DNA of 64,000 bases, taken from Streptomyces flaveolus. Lineage in GTDB: Bacteria > Actinomycetota > Actinomycetes > Streptomycetales > Streptomycetaceae. The stretch spans positions 62,001 through 126,000 of the forward strand of contig NZ_JNWV01000021.1 of assembly GCF_000716535.1 (NCBI RefSeq), given 5' to 3'. Below, piece after piece: positions 14,767 through 22,763 of the stretch; positions within the stretch are counted from its first letter, which is position 1, and each line of letters begins with the position of its first letter. The translations under genes and the position numbers were made by a program. The notes beneath the pieces are model-generated. The model was not told the DNA's origin and made no database searches. It saw only the letters and a program-made list of their open reading frames with translations.

Positions 14767-15576
14767 TCACGCCCGGATCGTGACCAGCTTCTGGCCGTTG
14801 TCCGCGATGATCTCGAAGTGCTGGATGGCCTCGGGGGCCATGGCGACCGTCCCGGGGATCGTGGTGCCGGACGGGTACTTGCCGGCCCACCAGGTGGCGC
14901 CGTCCGCCCTGACTCCGCCGGGCCCGACCGCTTGCAGCCGGCAGGTGGTCCCGGCGGGCGCCCCCCTGGCCGAGACCTGTAGGACACTGCCCCAAGCGGA
15001 GGGCGAGACCTTCACCGAGGCGGAGACGCCGGTGGCGGGATCGCTGCCGGAAAAGGTGCGCGTGAACGTGGGCGCGCTCGGCCCGGGCGGCGTCGCCACG
15101 CTGCCCACGGTGCCAACGGTGGCCAGCCACGTGCCGCCGGCCGCTGCCGCGACGAGCACCACTGAGGCGGCCGCCCCGGCCAGTTGCAGGCGCCGGGTTC
15201 TGCGGCGCCGGGTCGCGGCCTGCTGGAGCAGCCTCTCCAGCACATCCGGCGTCCGGGGTGTCACGGGCACGGCGGACGCCGTGGGCCCTTCGGGTGAGGG
15301 GCCGCGCACGGTTTCGCCCGCCCGCGCCACCAGCCGGTCGGCCAGGTTCCCGTCGGCCGCCGGCACCGTACGCCCCGAAGCCTCCGCCAGGGTCACCGTC
15401 GCCAGCAGCGCGGGCAGTCCCGCCAGCCGGGCGTGCTCCGCCTGGCACTCGGCGCAGTGCGCGAGGTGGGCACGCACCGGCTCCGCTTCCTCCGGTGGCA
15501 GGGTGCCCAGAACGTACGCTCCGAGCGCCAGCCGGAGATCGTCGTGTTCCGCACTCACGGTCGCCACCTCCCGCAC
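14767..15576 (-). CDS. membrane anti-sigma factor of the RskA/ZAS type
   Basis: 269 aa. The N-terminus carries a zinc-binding anti-sigma motif: H-x3-C-x2-C in HLAHCAECQ near residue 38-46, after a helix starting LALGAYVLGTLPPEE. One membrane segment follows at about 130-152 (LQLAGAAASVVLVAAAAGG), and the C-terminal 110 residues are the extracytoplasmic RskA-type beta domain. Such proteins hold the cognate ECF sigma factor at the membrane until released. The gene starts 7 bases after the sigma gene on the same strand. An internal GTG at codon 7 is an alternative start. Confidence 0.88.
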   Translation of the reverse strand: MREVATVSAEHDDLRLALGAYVLGTLPPEEAEPVRAHLAHCAECQAEHARLAGLPALLATVTLAEASGRTVPAADGNLADRLVARAGETVRGPSPEGPTASAVPVTPRTPDVLERLLQQAATRRRRTRRLQLAGAAASVVLVAAAAGGTWLATVGTVGSVATPPGPSAPTFTRTFSGSDPATGVSASVKVSPSAWGSVLQVSARGAPAGTTCRLQAVGPGGVRADGATWWAGKYPSGTTIPGTVAMAPEAIQHFEIIADNGQKLVTIRA

Positions 15577-15583
15577 GCCTCTG

Positions 15584-16201
15584 TCATGGCTCGATCCCGC
15601 GTTCCTGCAACGCCAGCCGCAGGGCGTGAAGGGCGTAGTACGTCCGCGACTTCACCGTGCCCAGCGGGATGCCCAGCCTGCGTGCCGCCTCCGCCATGGT
15701 CCGGCCCTGGTAGTAGGTCTCCAGGAGGACGGCGCGGTGGTCCGGGGACAGCGACCGGACGGCGTCGGCGACCGCCCAGCTCTGCAGTGCCTGATCGATC
15801 TCGTCCTCCCCCGGGTTCTGCTCGTCGGCCCGCTCCAGCGCCTCGCCGCCGGTCTCGGCCGGCCTCGCCTGCCGGGCCCGGTGGGCGTCGATGACCAGGT
15901 GCCGGGCGACCGTGCACAGCCACGCCCGGGCCGGGCCGCGTGCGGGGTCGAACGCGGCGGGGTGCTGCCACGCCCGGAGCAGCGTCTCCTGCACCACGTC
16001 CTCTGCCCATTGCCAGTCTCCCGAGGTCAGCCGCAGTACGTAGTGGAACAGAGGTCCCGCGTGCTCGGCGTACAGCGTGCGCAGCAGTTCCTCGTCCGCG
16101 GTCGAAAGGGTCCCTTCACCAGAGACACGGTCTGCGGAGCGATCCGGACGGGTCCGCTGGCCACGTTTTTGGTTCCAGGGCATGAGTCGATCGTCGCGCA
16201 C
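15584..16201 (-). CDS. ECF RNA polymerase sigma factor, SigK-like
   Basis: 205 aa from GTG 16201, chosen because AAAGG lies seven bases upstream; an ATG at 16183 would give 199 aa but has no clear ribosome site. Region 2 spans about 40-105 (LLRTLYAEHAGPLFHYVLRL, DVVQETLLRAWQ) and region 4 spans about 145-200 (LSPDHRAVLLETYYQGRTM, LGIPLGTVKSRTYYAL). The RskA-type anti-sigma gene follows directly, so the pair forms a standard transmembrane signalling unit. Both are read leftward. The signal and regulon are not evident. Confidence 0.88.
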   Translation of the reverse strand: MRDDRLMPWNQKRGQRTRPDRSADRVSGEGTLSTADEELLRTLYAEHAGPLFHYVLRLTSGDWQWAEDVVQETLLRAWQHPAAFDPARGPARAWLCTVARHLVIDAHRARQARPAETGGEALERADEQNPGEDEIDQALQSWAVADAVRSLSPDHRAVLLETYYQGRTMAEAARRLGIPLGTVKSRTYYALHALRLALQERGIEP

Positions 16202-16714
16202 ATGTACGCCTTTGTCCTGTAATGCACAGGAAGGCACAGATGACGTTCGGCGAGTCTCGTGGGCGAGGTGTCCCGGCCGGACCGGCGCACCGCCGACACC
16301 CAGCGTGTGTGATGCCGGGAACCCGGGCCGACCTGCGGCGACACCGATTCGCCCCGAAAAGGTGCGTATCTGTCGAACCGTGGGGCCTCGCCGTCCGTGA
16401 AGCCGGACAAGAGCCGACTCCGAGGCGATGTCCCACCGGTTCCCCTCGTGGCAGAGGAGGGGGCGGAAGTGGCCGGGACACGCCACGCGACGGAGGCGCT
16501 CCCGGCGCCGCCCGCCCCGCCCCCGACCGCACCCTCGCGGCGCGGGGCGCGTCGAGGCGAGCGGCGTGCACGGGGCAGTACCCCTGTTCGTCCGCCGGCC
16601 GCTCGGTGAGGGGCACGCGCCCACGAGACACGGCATCCACCACACATCCGCGCGGGTGCGCGCGCCGCTCCGGCGCGGTTCACGCCTCCGCCTGATCAAC
16701 GAGGAACGGACACC
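16202..16714. other. 513-base intergenic stretch, divergent promoters
   Basis: Lies between the leftward sigma gene and the rightward cupredoxin gene, so it should hold both promoters. Open frames on either strand show no domain, signal peptide or ribosome site. A sigma-type promoter cannot be named with confidence by eye. Confidence 0.5.
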
Positions 16715-17269
16715 ATGTACCTGAACCTTCGCACGCCAGGCCGCCGGTCACGCGCGGCGGCCGGGATGGCCGCCGTCATCGTCACCACCGGCGGCGCTCT
16801 GGGGCTCCTGAGCGCCTGCGGCCAGTCGTCGCAATCCCCGGCAACCGGAGCCGGTGCCCTCACACCCGGCCCGGGCCAGCACCGGATGGCGGGGATGCCC
16901 GGCGCCACGGGGCCGGGGGGCGCGGCGGGCTCCGCTCCCGGCGCCTCGGCCATGCCGAGCATGAGCATGCCCATGAGTCCCCCGGCCAAGGGCGCGCAGG
17001 CCGCGCCGGTCACCGGCAACGCGGTGGCGATCAAGAACTTCGCGTTCTCCCCGGCCAAGCTGAAGATCAGGGTGGGCACGACGGTGACGTGGACCAACCA
17101 GGACACCGACGCCCACACCGTCACCAGCACCGGATCGGGCGGCCCGTTGCGCTCGGCCGCCCTGGCCACCCACGCCACCTACCGCCACACGTTCACCAAG
17201 CCCGGCACCTACGCCTACCTCTGCACCATCCACCCGTTCATGACCGCCACCGTGGAGGTGACCCGATGA
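16715..17269 (+). CDS. cupredoxin-domain lipoprotein
   Basis: 184 aa. A signal sequence (MAAVIVTTGGALGLLSACG) ends in the lipobox LSAC, so the mature protein should be lipid-anchored at Cys 35 or so. A Met/Gly/Pro-rich linker with MSMSMPMSPP (about 80-95) may also bind copper. The C-terminal 85 residues form a plastocyanin-like fold with type 1 copper ligands visible as His in DAHTV and Cys, His and Met in YLCTIHPFM. The role is likely electron transfer or copper handling outside the membrane. It overlaps the next gene by ATGA, linking it to the metallophosphoesterase and a membrane protein. Confidence 0.87.
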   Translation: MYLNLRTPGRRSRAAAGMAAVIVTTGGALGLLSACGQSSQSPATGAGALTPGPGQHRMAGMPGATGPGGAAGSAPGASAMPSMSMPMSPPAKGAQAAPVTGNAVAIKNFAFSPAKLKIRVGTTVTWTNQDTDAHTVTSTGSGGPLRSAALATHATYRHTFTKPGTYAYLCTIHPFMTATVEVTR

Positions 17270-18267
17270 ACGACCACTGGAACAGCCACGATGGAGCACC
17301 GGCCGACGACACCGGCCGGCCCGACGCCGAGCACGGTATGACGCGGCGTCAACTCATGCGGCACACCGCCTGGTTCGGAGGCGCGGTGGTGCTCACCGTA
17401 GCCAGTGGGCAGGTGATCAGTGAGATCGCCGACTCCCGGGAAGGCACCTCCCGGGGCATCGCCGGGGCCGCCGACGCGGACAGCGGGGCGCTGCGGTTCG
17501 TACAGGTCTCCGACAGCCACATCGGGTTCCAGGGTCCGGCCAACATGGATGTGGCCGGCTCGTTCTCCGAGGCGATTCACCAGGTCAACACGCTCGGCTT
17601 CCGGCCCGACTTCGTGATGCACAGCGGCGACCTGACCCACCTGTCCACGGCCGGGCAGTTCGACCAGGTCTAGCAGATGATGAGCGGTATGCGGACGGAC
17701 CGCGTCTTCACCGTGCCGGGCGAGCACGACTCCATCGGCGACGCGGGCCGCGCCTACCGGCGGACCTTCGGCGCGGGCACGCTCGGCGACGGCTGGTACA
17801 GCTTCGACACCCACGGCGTGCACTTCATCGCCCTGGTCAACACCCTGAGCCTGGAGAAGCTCGGCCACCTCGGCCACGCCCAGATCGACTTCGTCCGCAA
17901 GGACCTCGCCGGACTGCCGTCGGACACCCCCATCGTGGTCTTCAGCCACATCCCGCTGTTCGCCATGTACCCGCGGTGGGGCTGGAGCACGGACGACGCC
18001 CTGAAGGTCATCGCCCTCCTGCGCCGCTTCTCCTCCGTCACCTGCCTCAACGGGCACGTCCACCAGCTCTTCACCAAGACGGAGGGCAACATCACCTTCC
18101 ACTCCGCCACCACCACCGCCTACCCCCTGCCCCATCCGGGCCGCGCTCCCGCCCCCACCCCGCAGGTCGTCCCCGCCCGGCAGCTCAAAGAGGCACTCGG
18201 TATCCGCACCGTCGGCTACCACCGGGGCGAGCGCGAACTGGCCGTCACGGACCAGAGGCTCACATGA
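17266..18267 (+). pseudogene. Tat-exported metallophosphoesterase interrupted by an in-frame amber codon
   Basis: The reading frame gives about 334 codons with one TAG at 17671-17673 (after codon 135). Both halves are clean coding sequence. Before the stop come a twin-arginine signal (MTRRQLMRHTAWFGGAVVLT) and the metal motifs VSDSHIG and HSGDLTH. After it come PGEHD, FSHIPL and NGHVH, which complete the calcineurin-like phosphoesterase site. The ribosomal product would lack half the metal ligands. The stop most simply arose from CAG, as the next codon is CAG too. A second ATG follows at 17677 but yields no complete enzyme. A sequencing error or rare read-through cannot be excluded. Confidence 0.8.
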
Positions 18268-18713
18268 ACACCCGACGACTCCTCGCCCCCGTCCTGCCGC
18301 CGGCGACCGCCGCGACCCTCGCCGCCGGCGGATACCTCCACGCCCGGCTCTACATCGACGGCTACCACTCCATCCCCGTCATCGGTCCCCTGTTCCTGCT
18401 CCAGGCCGGCGCCTCCCTCGCCCTCGCCGTCCTGCTGCTGGTCGAAACGCCACCCCTGCTGCTGAGGATCGCCGCGGCAGGCATCGCGCTCGGCGCTCTG
18501 GGCGGCTTCGCCGCTTCGCGAACAGTCGGAGTGTTCGGATTCACCGAGCACGGTCTGCGACCCGCGCCGCAAGCCGTCCTCAGCCTCCTCGCCGAAACCG
18601 GCACGCTGCTGCTCCTCGCCGTCTGGCAGGTGACCCTGGCCGGACGCCCGCGCGCTGCCCGGCCGCCCGTCGGGGCTGCCGCCTGCGCCACCACCCGCAC
18701 ACCACCCGGCTGA
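18264..18713 (+). CDS. small integral membrane protein of unknown function
   Basis: 149 aa with about four membrane segments: LAPVLPPATAATLAAGGYLH, IPVIGPLFLLQAGASLALAV, a GIALGALGGFAASRTVGVF segment, and AVLSLLAETGTLLLLAVWQV. The positions and the phrase FGFTEHGLRPAP are typical of small actinobacterial membrane proteins found beside cupredoxin/phosphoesterase genes. No catalytic motif is seen. The ATG overlaps the stop of the broken phosphoesterase gene, so its translation may suffer from the upstream amber codon. I cannot assign a function. Confidence 0.75.
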   Translation: MNTRRLLAPVLPPATAATLAAGGYLHARLYIDGYHSIPVIGPLFLLQAGASLALAVLLLVETPPLLLRIAAAGIALGALGGFAASRTVGVFGFTEHGLRPAPQAVLSLLAETGTLLLLAVWQVTLAGRPRAARPPVGAAACATTRTPPG

Positions 18714-18733
18714 ACCACCCGAGGGACACCCCC

Positions 18734-19006
18734 ATGTACCTGCAACCACGCCCAGGGATCGCCTGGCCCAGCCCGCGCCTGCGGGAACTGAACAATGCCG
18801 TACGCGCCCTGCTCGACCTGGACGACGACACAGCCGTCGTCATCCGTCAGCTCAGCCGTGGCGCGGCCGGCCACCCACAGCCGGAGACCGTCGTCGCGGT
18901 GCTGCCCATGGATGGCGAACCCCACCGCTGGGTGCTCCACCGCCCCGCCGAGCAGATCACCGAGCACGAGCTGCGGGCCACCCTGCTCGGCCACGCGCCG
19001 CGCTGA
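18734..19006 (+). CDS. small hypothetical protein
   Basis: 90 aa, soluble. A GAGGG site precedes the ATG by 8 bases, and the gene follows the membrane protein after 20 bases. The sequence has a mixed alpha/beta look (LRELNNAVRALLDLDDDTAV, TVVAVLPMDGEPHRWVLHRP) without any motif I recognise. It is probably the last gene of the cupredoxin operon. Confidence 0.6.
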   Translation: MYLQPRPGIAWPSPRLRELNNAVRALLDLDDDTAVVIRQLSRGAAGHPQPETVVAVLPMDGEPHRWVLHRPAEQITEHELRATLLGHAPR

Positions 19007-19393
19007 CCGGCACCGGGCGGCCCCGGAGATCGCGAGCACCGCGCGGTGAAGGGCCACGGGTGACGGCGCCGATGAGCGACCGAGCCGCGCCCGAGCCGAG
19101 CCGGCCCGCCGTCGCCTTCGCGCCGGTGCACGGATGCGCACCGGCGTACGGCACGGTCGCCGGGCGCGGAGCCGGGACCGGCCGGGGAGGCAGGACGAGT
19201 CAGCAGCCGGTACTCCTGCCGTACTGCGGCTCGGCCTTCCTGGCGGGCGGGCCCCTTCCCGCTCTGCCGGAAGCCGCGCCAGGCGTACCGGGCAGGTCCT
19301 CGCACAAGGCGGCCAGGAACCGGGCGCGGCCCGGGGTGGGGAGCAGCAACGGATCAGGGGTCCGTCGGTGTCCCGTACGCCTTGAGACACCGA
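19007..19393. other. 387-base stretch without a supported gene
   Basis: No frame shows a domain or a convincing ribosome site. The stretch leads into the tRNA-like relic at 19394. Confidence 0.5.
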
Positions 19394-19470
19394 CGCGGGG
19401 GGGCAGCAGCTCGGTAGCTCGCCGGAATCCTGACCCGGAGGTCGCGTGGTTCAAATACCGCCCCCTTACC
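19394..19470 (+). pseudogene. initiator-tRNA-like relic
   Basis: The segment follows the plan of actinobacterial tRNA-fMet closely: CGCGGGG start, AGCAGCTCGGTAGCTCG D-arm, AGGTCGCG before the T-arm, TTCAAAT in the T-loop and CCCC near the 3-prime end. It has about one extra base before the D-arm and one in the T-stem, and the acceptor stem has at least one mismatch. The anticodon loop reads ATCCTGA, so the anticodon would be CCT rather than CAT. These faults argue for a decayed copy, not a working tRNA. A functional odd tRNA is the less likely alternative. It was identified by comparison with the remembered fMet sequence, not by a search. Confidence 0.5.
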
Positions 19471-19489
19471 GGGATCCGGCTCCTGGGTG

Positions 19490-20479
19490 TCAGGCTTCGC
19501 GGGCGTACGACGTGAGGCGTTCGGCGAGCGTGATGACGAGGTCGCGCAGTTCGTCGGGGCGCTCGATGACGAACGGCCGGTCCAGTGAGGCGAGTACCGG
19601 AGGCAACCAGTCGAGCCGCTCCACCCGCAGCTCGACGCGCAGCCAGCGTTCGGTCGCCCGGTCCTCGTCCGCCACGGGCGCGTACTCCTCCAGGCTCGCG
19701 ACGCCCGCGGGAAGGCGGGCGCGGATCTGCTCGACCGTCCCGTGGATCCGCAAGGTCACCTCATGCCGGTACTCGGCCGTGGCGAACCCCGACAGCACGC
19801 GCTGTGCCGGACCGGGCCCCGCGGGCGCTTCGAAGGAGCCGGGCAGGGTCCTCGCGTCCGCGATGCGATCGAGCCGGAAGGTCCGGTCCTCGCCGATCCG
19901 GGCGTCCTCGGCCGTGACGTACCACCGGCCCGCATGGGCGACGATCCCGTACGGGTGCAGCGTGCGTTCGCTGCGCTGTCCGTCGCGGTCGGTGTAGCGG
20001 ATCGAGACCGGCCGGCGGTGGTGCACCGCGTCGGCGATGGTGAGCAGGACCTCGGCGTCCGGGGTGTCGAACTCGCCGGGCCGATCCGTGAAGGCGAGAG
20101 CCTCCAGGAGTGTGTCGAGCCGACGGGCGACGTGCTTGGGCAGCACCCGCCGGATCTTCGCCGACGCCGTCTCGCTCGCCGTGCGATCCGTCGTCGTCAA
20201 CCCCGCTCGGCGGCCGGCGACCAGGCCGAGCAGCACGGCCAGCGCCTCGTCGTCGCTGAGCATGAGCGGGGGCAAGCGGTACCCGGGGGCGAGCCGGTAC
20301 CCGCCGTAGCGGCCGCGCACCGATTCCACGGGCACGTCCAGGTCGATCAGCTGGTCCACGTACCGCCGCACGGTGCGCCCTTCGACGCCGAGCCGGTCGG
20401 CGAGTTCGGCCACCGTCCGGGTGCCTCCGGACTGCAGCAGCTCCAGGAGTGTCAGCACGCGGCCGGTGGGTCGGGGCAT
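19490..20479 (-). CDS. WYL-domain transcriptional regulator (YafY-like)
   Basis: 329 aa. The first 60 residues are a DeoR-type winged helix (GGTRTVAELADRLGVEGRTV). The middle and C-terminal parts form the WYL domain, with RYTDRDGQRSERTLHPYGIV and WYVTAEDA matching its core, and a C-terminal WCX-like region. Many members are repressors or activators of a divergent gene. Here the VOC gene at 20574 is divergent with only 94 bases between, so it is the likely target. The start ATG gives a short non-coding gap containing GGAC/GTCC half-sites. Confidence 0.88.
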   Translation of the reverse strand: MPRPTGRVLTLLELLQSGGTRTVAELADRLGVEGRTVRRYVDQLIDLDVPVESVRGRYGGYRLAPGYRLPPLMLSDDEALAVLLGLVAGRRAGLTTTDRTASETASAKIRRVLPKHVARRLDTLLEALAFTDRPGEFDTPDAEVLLTIADAVHHRRPVSIRYTDRDGQRSERTLHPYGIVAHAGRWYVTAEDARIGEDRTFRLDRIADARTLPGSFEAPAGPGPAQRVLSGFATAEYRHEVTLRIHGTVEQIRARLPAGVASLEEYAPVADEDRATERWLRVELRVERLDWLPPVLASLDRPFVIERPDELRDLVITLAERLTSYAREA

Positions 20480-20502
20480 GTTCGCAGCCTAACGCGAATA
20501 CC

Positions 20503-20517
20503 GGACCGATTCTGTCC
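20503..20517. promoter_or_regulatory. GGAC-N7-GTCC inverted repeat in divergent promoter
   Basis: GGAC (20503-20506) and GTCC (20514-20517) lie between the WYL regulator and the VOC gene. The short arms make it a weak candidate, but the position fits an operator for both genes. Confidence 0.35.
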
Positions 20518-20573
20518 ACTATTTCTCCTAGCCTGCGACGTGCACGCCTTCAGCACGGCCATAGGAGATTCCC

Positions 20574-21008
20574 ATGGACTTCGTCTCGATCCGCATCATC
20601 ACCGGCGACGTAGCGCGCCTCGTCGAGTTCTACGAGCGAGCCACAGGAGCGCGGGCGACGTGGGCCACCGAAGACTTCGCCGAACTCAGGACCGCGGGCG
20701 CCACCCTCGCGATCGCCGGCACCCGCACCGTCCCGCTGTTCGCCCCGGGCTCCGCCCGCCCGGCGGACAACCACAGCGTGATCATCGAGTTCCTCGTCGA
20801 CGACGTGGACCGCGTGCACCAGAACCTGACCGGCTTCGTCACCGACTTCGTCAGCGAGCCCACCACGATGCCCTGGGGCAACCGGTCCCTGCTGTTCCGC
20901 GACCCCGACGGCAACCTCGTCAACTTCTTCACCCCCGTCACCCCGGCGGCCGTCGAAAAGTTCGCACGCTGGGTGCCGACAGCATCAGCGCTCCCTACGC
21001 TTCACTGA
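20574..21008 (+). CDS. VOC-family (glyoxalase/bleomycin-resistance-like) protein
   Basis: 144 aa, a single vicinal-oxygen-chelate unit pair. VSIRIITGDVARLVEFYERATG is the first beta-alpha module, and NRSLLFRDPDGNLVNFFTP near the C-terminus is the hallmark second-module end, including the metal-ligand region. Substrates of this family range from methylglyoxal adducts to antibiotics. The divergent WYL regulator suggests inducible expression. The ATG has a GGAG-type site (AGGAGA) at the usual distance. Confidence 0.85.
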   Translation: MDFVSIRIITGDVARLVEFYERATGARATWATEDFAELRTAGATLAIAGTRTVPLFAPGSARPADNHSVIIEFLVDDVDRVHQNLTGFVTDFVSEPTTMPWGNRSLLFRDPDGNLVNFFTPVTPAAVEKFARWVPTASALPTLH

Positions 21009-21034
21009 TTTCGGGCCATAACATGAGATTTGGA

Positions 21035-21050
21035 GAAATTTTCGAATTTC
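21035..21050. promoter_or_regulatory. GAAATT-TTCG-AATTTC inverted repeat before the P450 operon
   Basis: A perfect 6+4+6 inverted repeat in an unusually AT-rich patch 83 bases upstream of the ferredoxin start. It is a good operator candidate for the ferredoxin/reductase/P450 operon. No regulator gene is adjacent. Confidence 0.5.
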
Positions 21051-21132
21051 GATTGCCTTAGCCGCGCGCACATCGCAGGGGTGGGCAGCGATCGAAATGC
21101 CCTTTCGCGGCTTGCTCTCTGTGGAGGCCGGG

Positions 21133-21360
21133 ATGAGAGTTGTCGTTGATCTTTCCCGATGTGAAGGGTATGCGCAGTGCGCGTTCCTGGCTCCGGAGGT
21201 GTTCCGGATGCACGGTGAGGAAGCGCTGATGTACGACCCGAACCCCGACGACGCCCAGCACAGCCTGGTGCTCCGCGCCGCGGCGGCCTGCCCGCTCCAA
21301 GCGATTCTGGTCGACCGGCTGGAACGACGGAACGCCCCGGCGGAGGCGTCGCCGCCGTGA
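21133..21360 (+). CDS. 3Fe-4S/4Fe-4S-type ferredoxin with CxxYxxC motif
   Basis: 75 aa from ATG 21133, which follows GTGGAGG by five bases; a longer frame upstream has no site. The cluster motif is C-E-G-Y-A-Q-C near residues 8-14 and CP near 51-52. This is the P450-partner form CxxZxxC-n-CP in which the variable Z residue, often His, is Tyr here. Such single-cluster ferredoxins carry electrons to bacterial P450s. The gene overlaps the reductase gene by 4 bases, and the P450 follows, so a full electron chain is encoded in one operon. Confidence 0.88.
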   Translation: MRVVVDLSRCEGYAQCAFLAPEVFRMHGEEALMYDPNPDDAQHSLVLRAAAACPLQAILVDRLERRNAPAEASPP

Positions 21361-22763
21361 CCGGTGCCGACGCTCTGCCAGCCTTCAAACGCGATGGCCG
21401 CATCGTGGTCGTCGGGGCGTCACTGGCGGGGTTGCGGGCCGCGGAGGCCCTGCGCGCCGAGGGTTTCACAGGGTCGTTGACCATGATCGGTGACGAGCTG
21501 GGCGAACCCTACGACCGGCCTCCCCTGTCCAAGCAGGTGATGACCGGGTGGGTGCCGGCCGGGGACACCGCGTTGCCCCGCCGTCGCGGCATCGACGCGG
21601 AGTGGCTGCTGGGCGTGCCCGCCAGCGGGCTGGACCTCGCGACGAACCACGTACGACTCGCCGACGGACGCGAGGTTCCCTTCGACCGGGTACTGATCGC
21701 CACCGGGGTACGGGCCCGGCCGTGGTTCGTCGAGTCCGAGGCGGCCATGGACAGGGTGTTCGTCGTGCGTACGCGTGAACATGCCGAGAGCCTGCAGCGA
21801 GCCCTCGCCGCAGGGCCTTCCCGCGTTCTGGTCATCGGGGCGGGATTCACCGGCTCCGAGATCGCCTCCGTCTGCCGAGAGCGGGAACTGCCGGTGACCG
21901 TCGCCGAACTCGCAGCGGCCCCGCTGGCCGGGGCACTGGGTGCCGTGATCGGTGAGGTCGCGGCGGACTTGCAGCGCACTCACGGCGTCGACCTGCGGTG
22001 CGGTGTCAACGTCACCCGGCTCGAGGGCGACGCGCAGGGGCGGTTCCGCCGTGCTCACTTCGACGACGGCAGCACGGTCGACGCCGATGTGGCGGTAGTG
22101 GCACTCGGGAGCATCCGCAACACCGAGTGGCTACGGGGGTCGGGGCTGGCGGCGGGCGTGTGGGGAATCACCTGCGACACGGGCTGCCGCGCCCTCGACA
22201 TCAACGGCCGAGCCACCGACGACGTCTTCGCCGCCGGAGACGTGGCACGTTGCCCACACCCCCTCTACGAACACCGGCTCCTCTCCCTGGAGCACTGGGC
22301 CAACGCCGTGGAACAGGCCGAGGTCGCGGCCCACAACATGGTCAGCGCCCAGGCGGACCGCCGGCCGTATCTGTCGATCCCGCTGTTCTGGTCGATCCAG
22401 TTCGGCGTCAACATCAAGTCCGTCGGCGTGCCGACCTTCGCCGACGAGGTGGTCGTCACCCAGGGGTCCCTGGAGGACCACCGATTCGTCGCCGCATACG
22501 GCTATCGGGGCCGCGTCACGGCTGCCGTGAGCTTCGACGACGCCAAGTGGCTGCACCACTACCGACGGTTGATCGAGACGACCGCACCTTTCCCGCCACG
22601 CTGCCCCACGCCGGACCAGCCGACCGACGTGAAACCAGTACCCGTCGAGCTCCCCGGCCCCAGCCTGCTCGCTCAGGGCGCCACCGCGGTCGCCACCGGC
22701 CGGACCCGGGCGAGCACCGCGTCACGGCCGCGCACCGGCAGCCGTAGGAAGAGGGCGGGATGA
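21357..22763 (+). CDS. FAD-dependent ferredoxin reductase
   Basis: 468 aa from GTG 21357. The FAD-binding Rossmann motif is IVVVGASLAGLRAAEALRAE, the NAD-binding motif is VLVIGAGFTGSEIASVCRER, and a second FAD motif appears as DDVFAAGDVARCPHP. PYDRPPLSKQ is the signature of the putidaredoxin-reductase group. The last 50 residues are Pro/Arg-rich and longer than in most homologues, probably disordered. It overlaps both neighbours by four bases (GTGA, ATGA). It should pass electrons from NAD(P)H to the adjacent ferredoxin. Confidence 0.9.
   Translation: MTGADALPAFKRDGRIVVVGASLAGLRAAEALRAEGFTGSLTMIGDELGEPYDRPPLSKQVMTGWVPAGDTALPRRRGIDAEWLLGVPASGLDLATNHVRLADGREVPFDRVLIATGVRARPWFVESEAAMDRVFVVRTREHAESLQRALAAGPSRVLVIGAGFTGSEIASVCRERELPVTVAELAAAPLAGALGAVIGEVAADLQRTHGVDLRCGVNVTRLEGDAQGRFRRAHFDDGSTVDADVAVVALGSIRNTEWLRGSGLAAGVWGITCDTGCRALDINGRATDDVFAAGDVARCPHPLYEHRLLSLEHWANAVEQAEVAAHNMVSAQADRRPYLSIPLFWSIQFGVNIKSVGVPTFADEVVVTQGSLEDHRFVAAYGYRGRVTAAVSFDDAKWLHHYRRLIETTAPFPPRCPTPDQPTDVKPVPVELPGPSLLAQGATAVATGRTRASTASRPRTGSRRKRAG

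Noticed and set aside
14082..14987. 301-codon minus-strand open frame over the tandem repeats
   Set aside because: Arg/Pro/Gly-rich composition, overlaps the anti-sigma gene end, no ribosome site; the repeated peptide blocks only reflect the DNA duplications.
16397..16724. Short plus-strand frames before the cupredoxin gene
   Set aside because: No motif and no ribosome site; composition is that of random GC-rich DNA.
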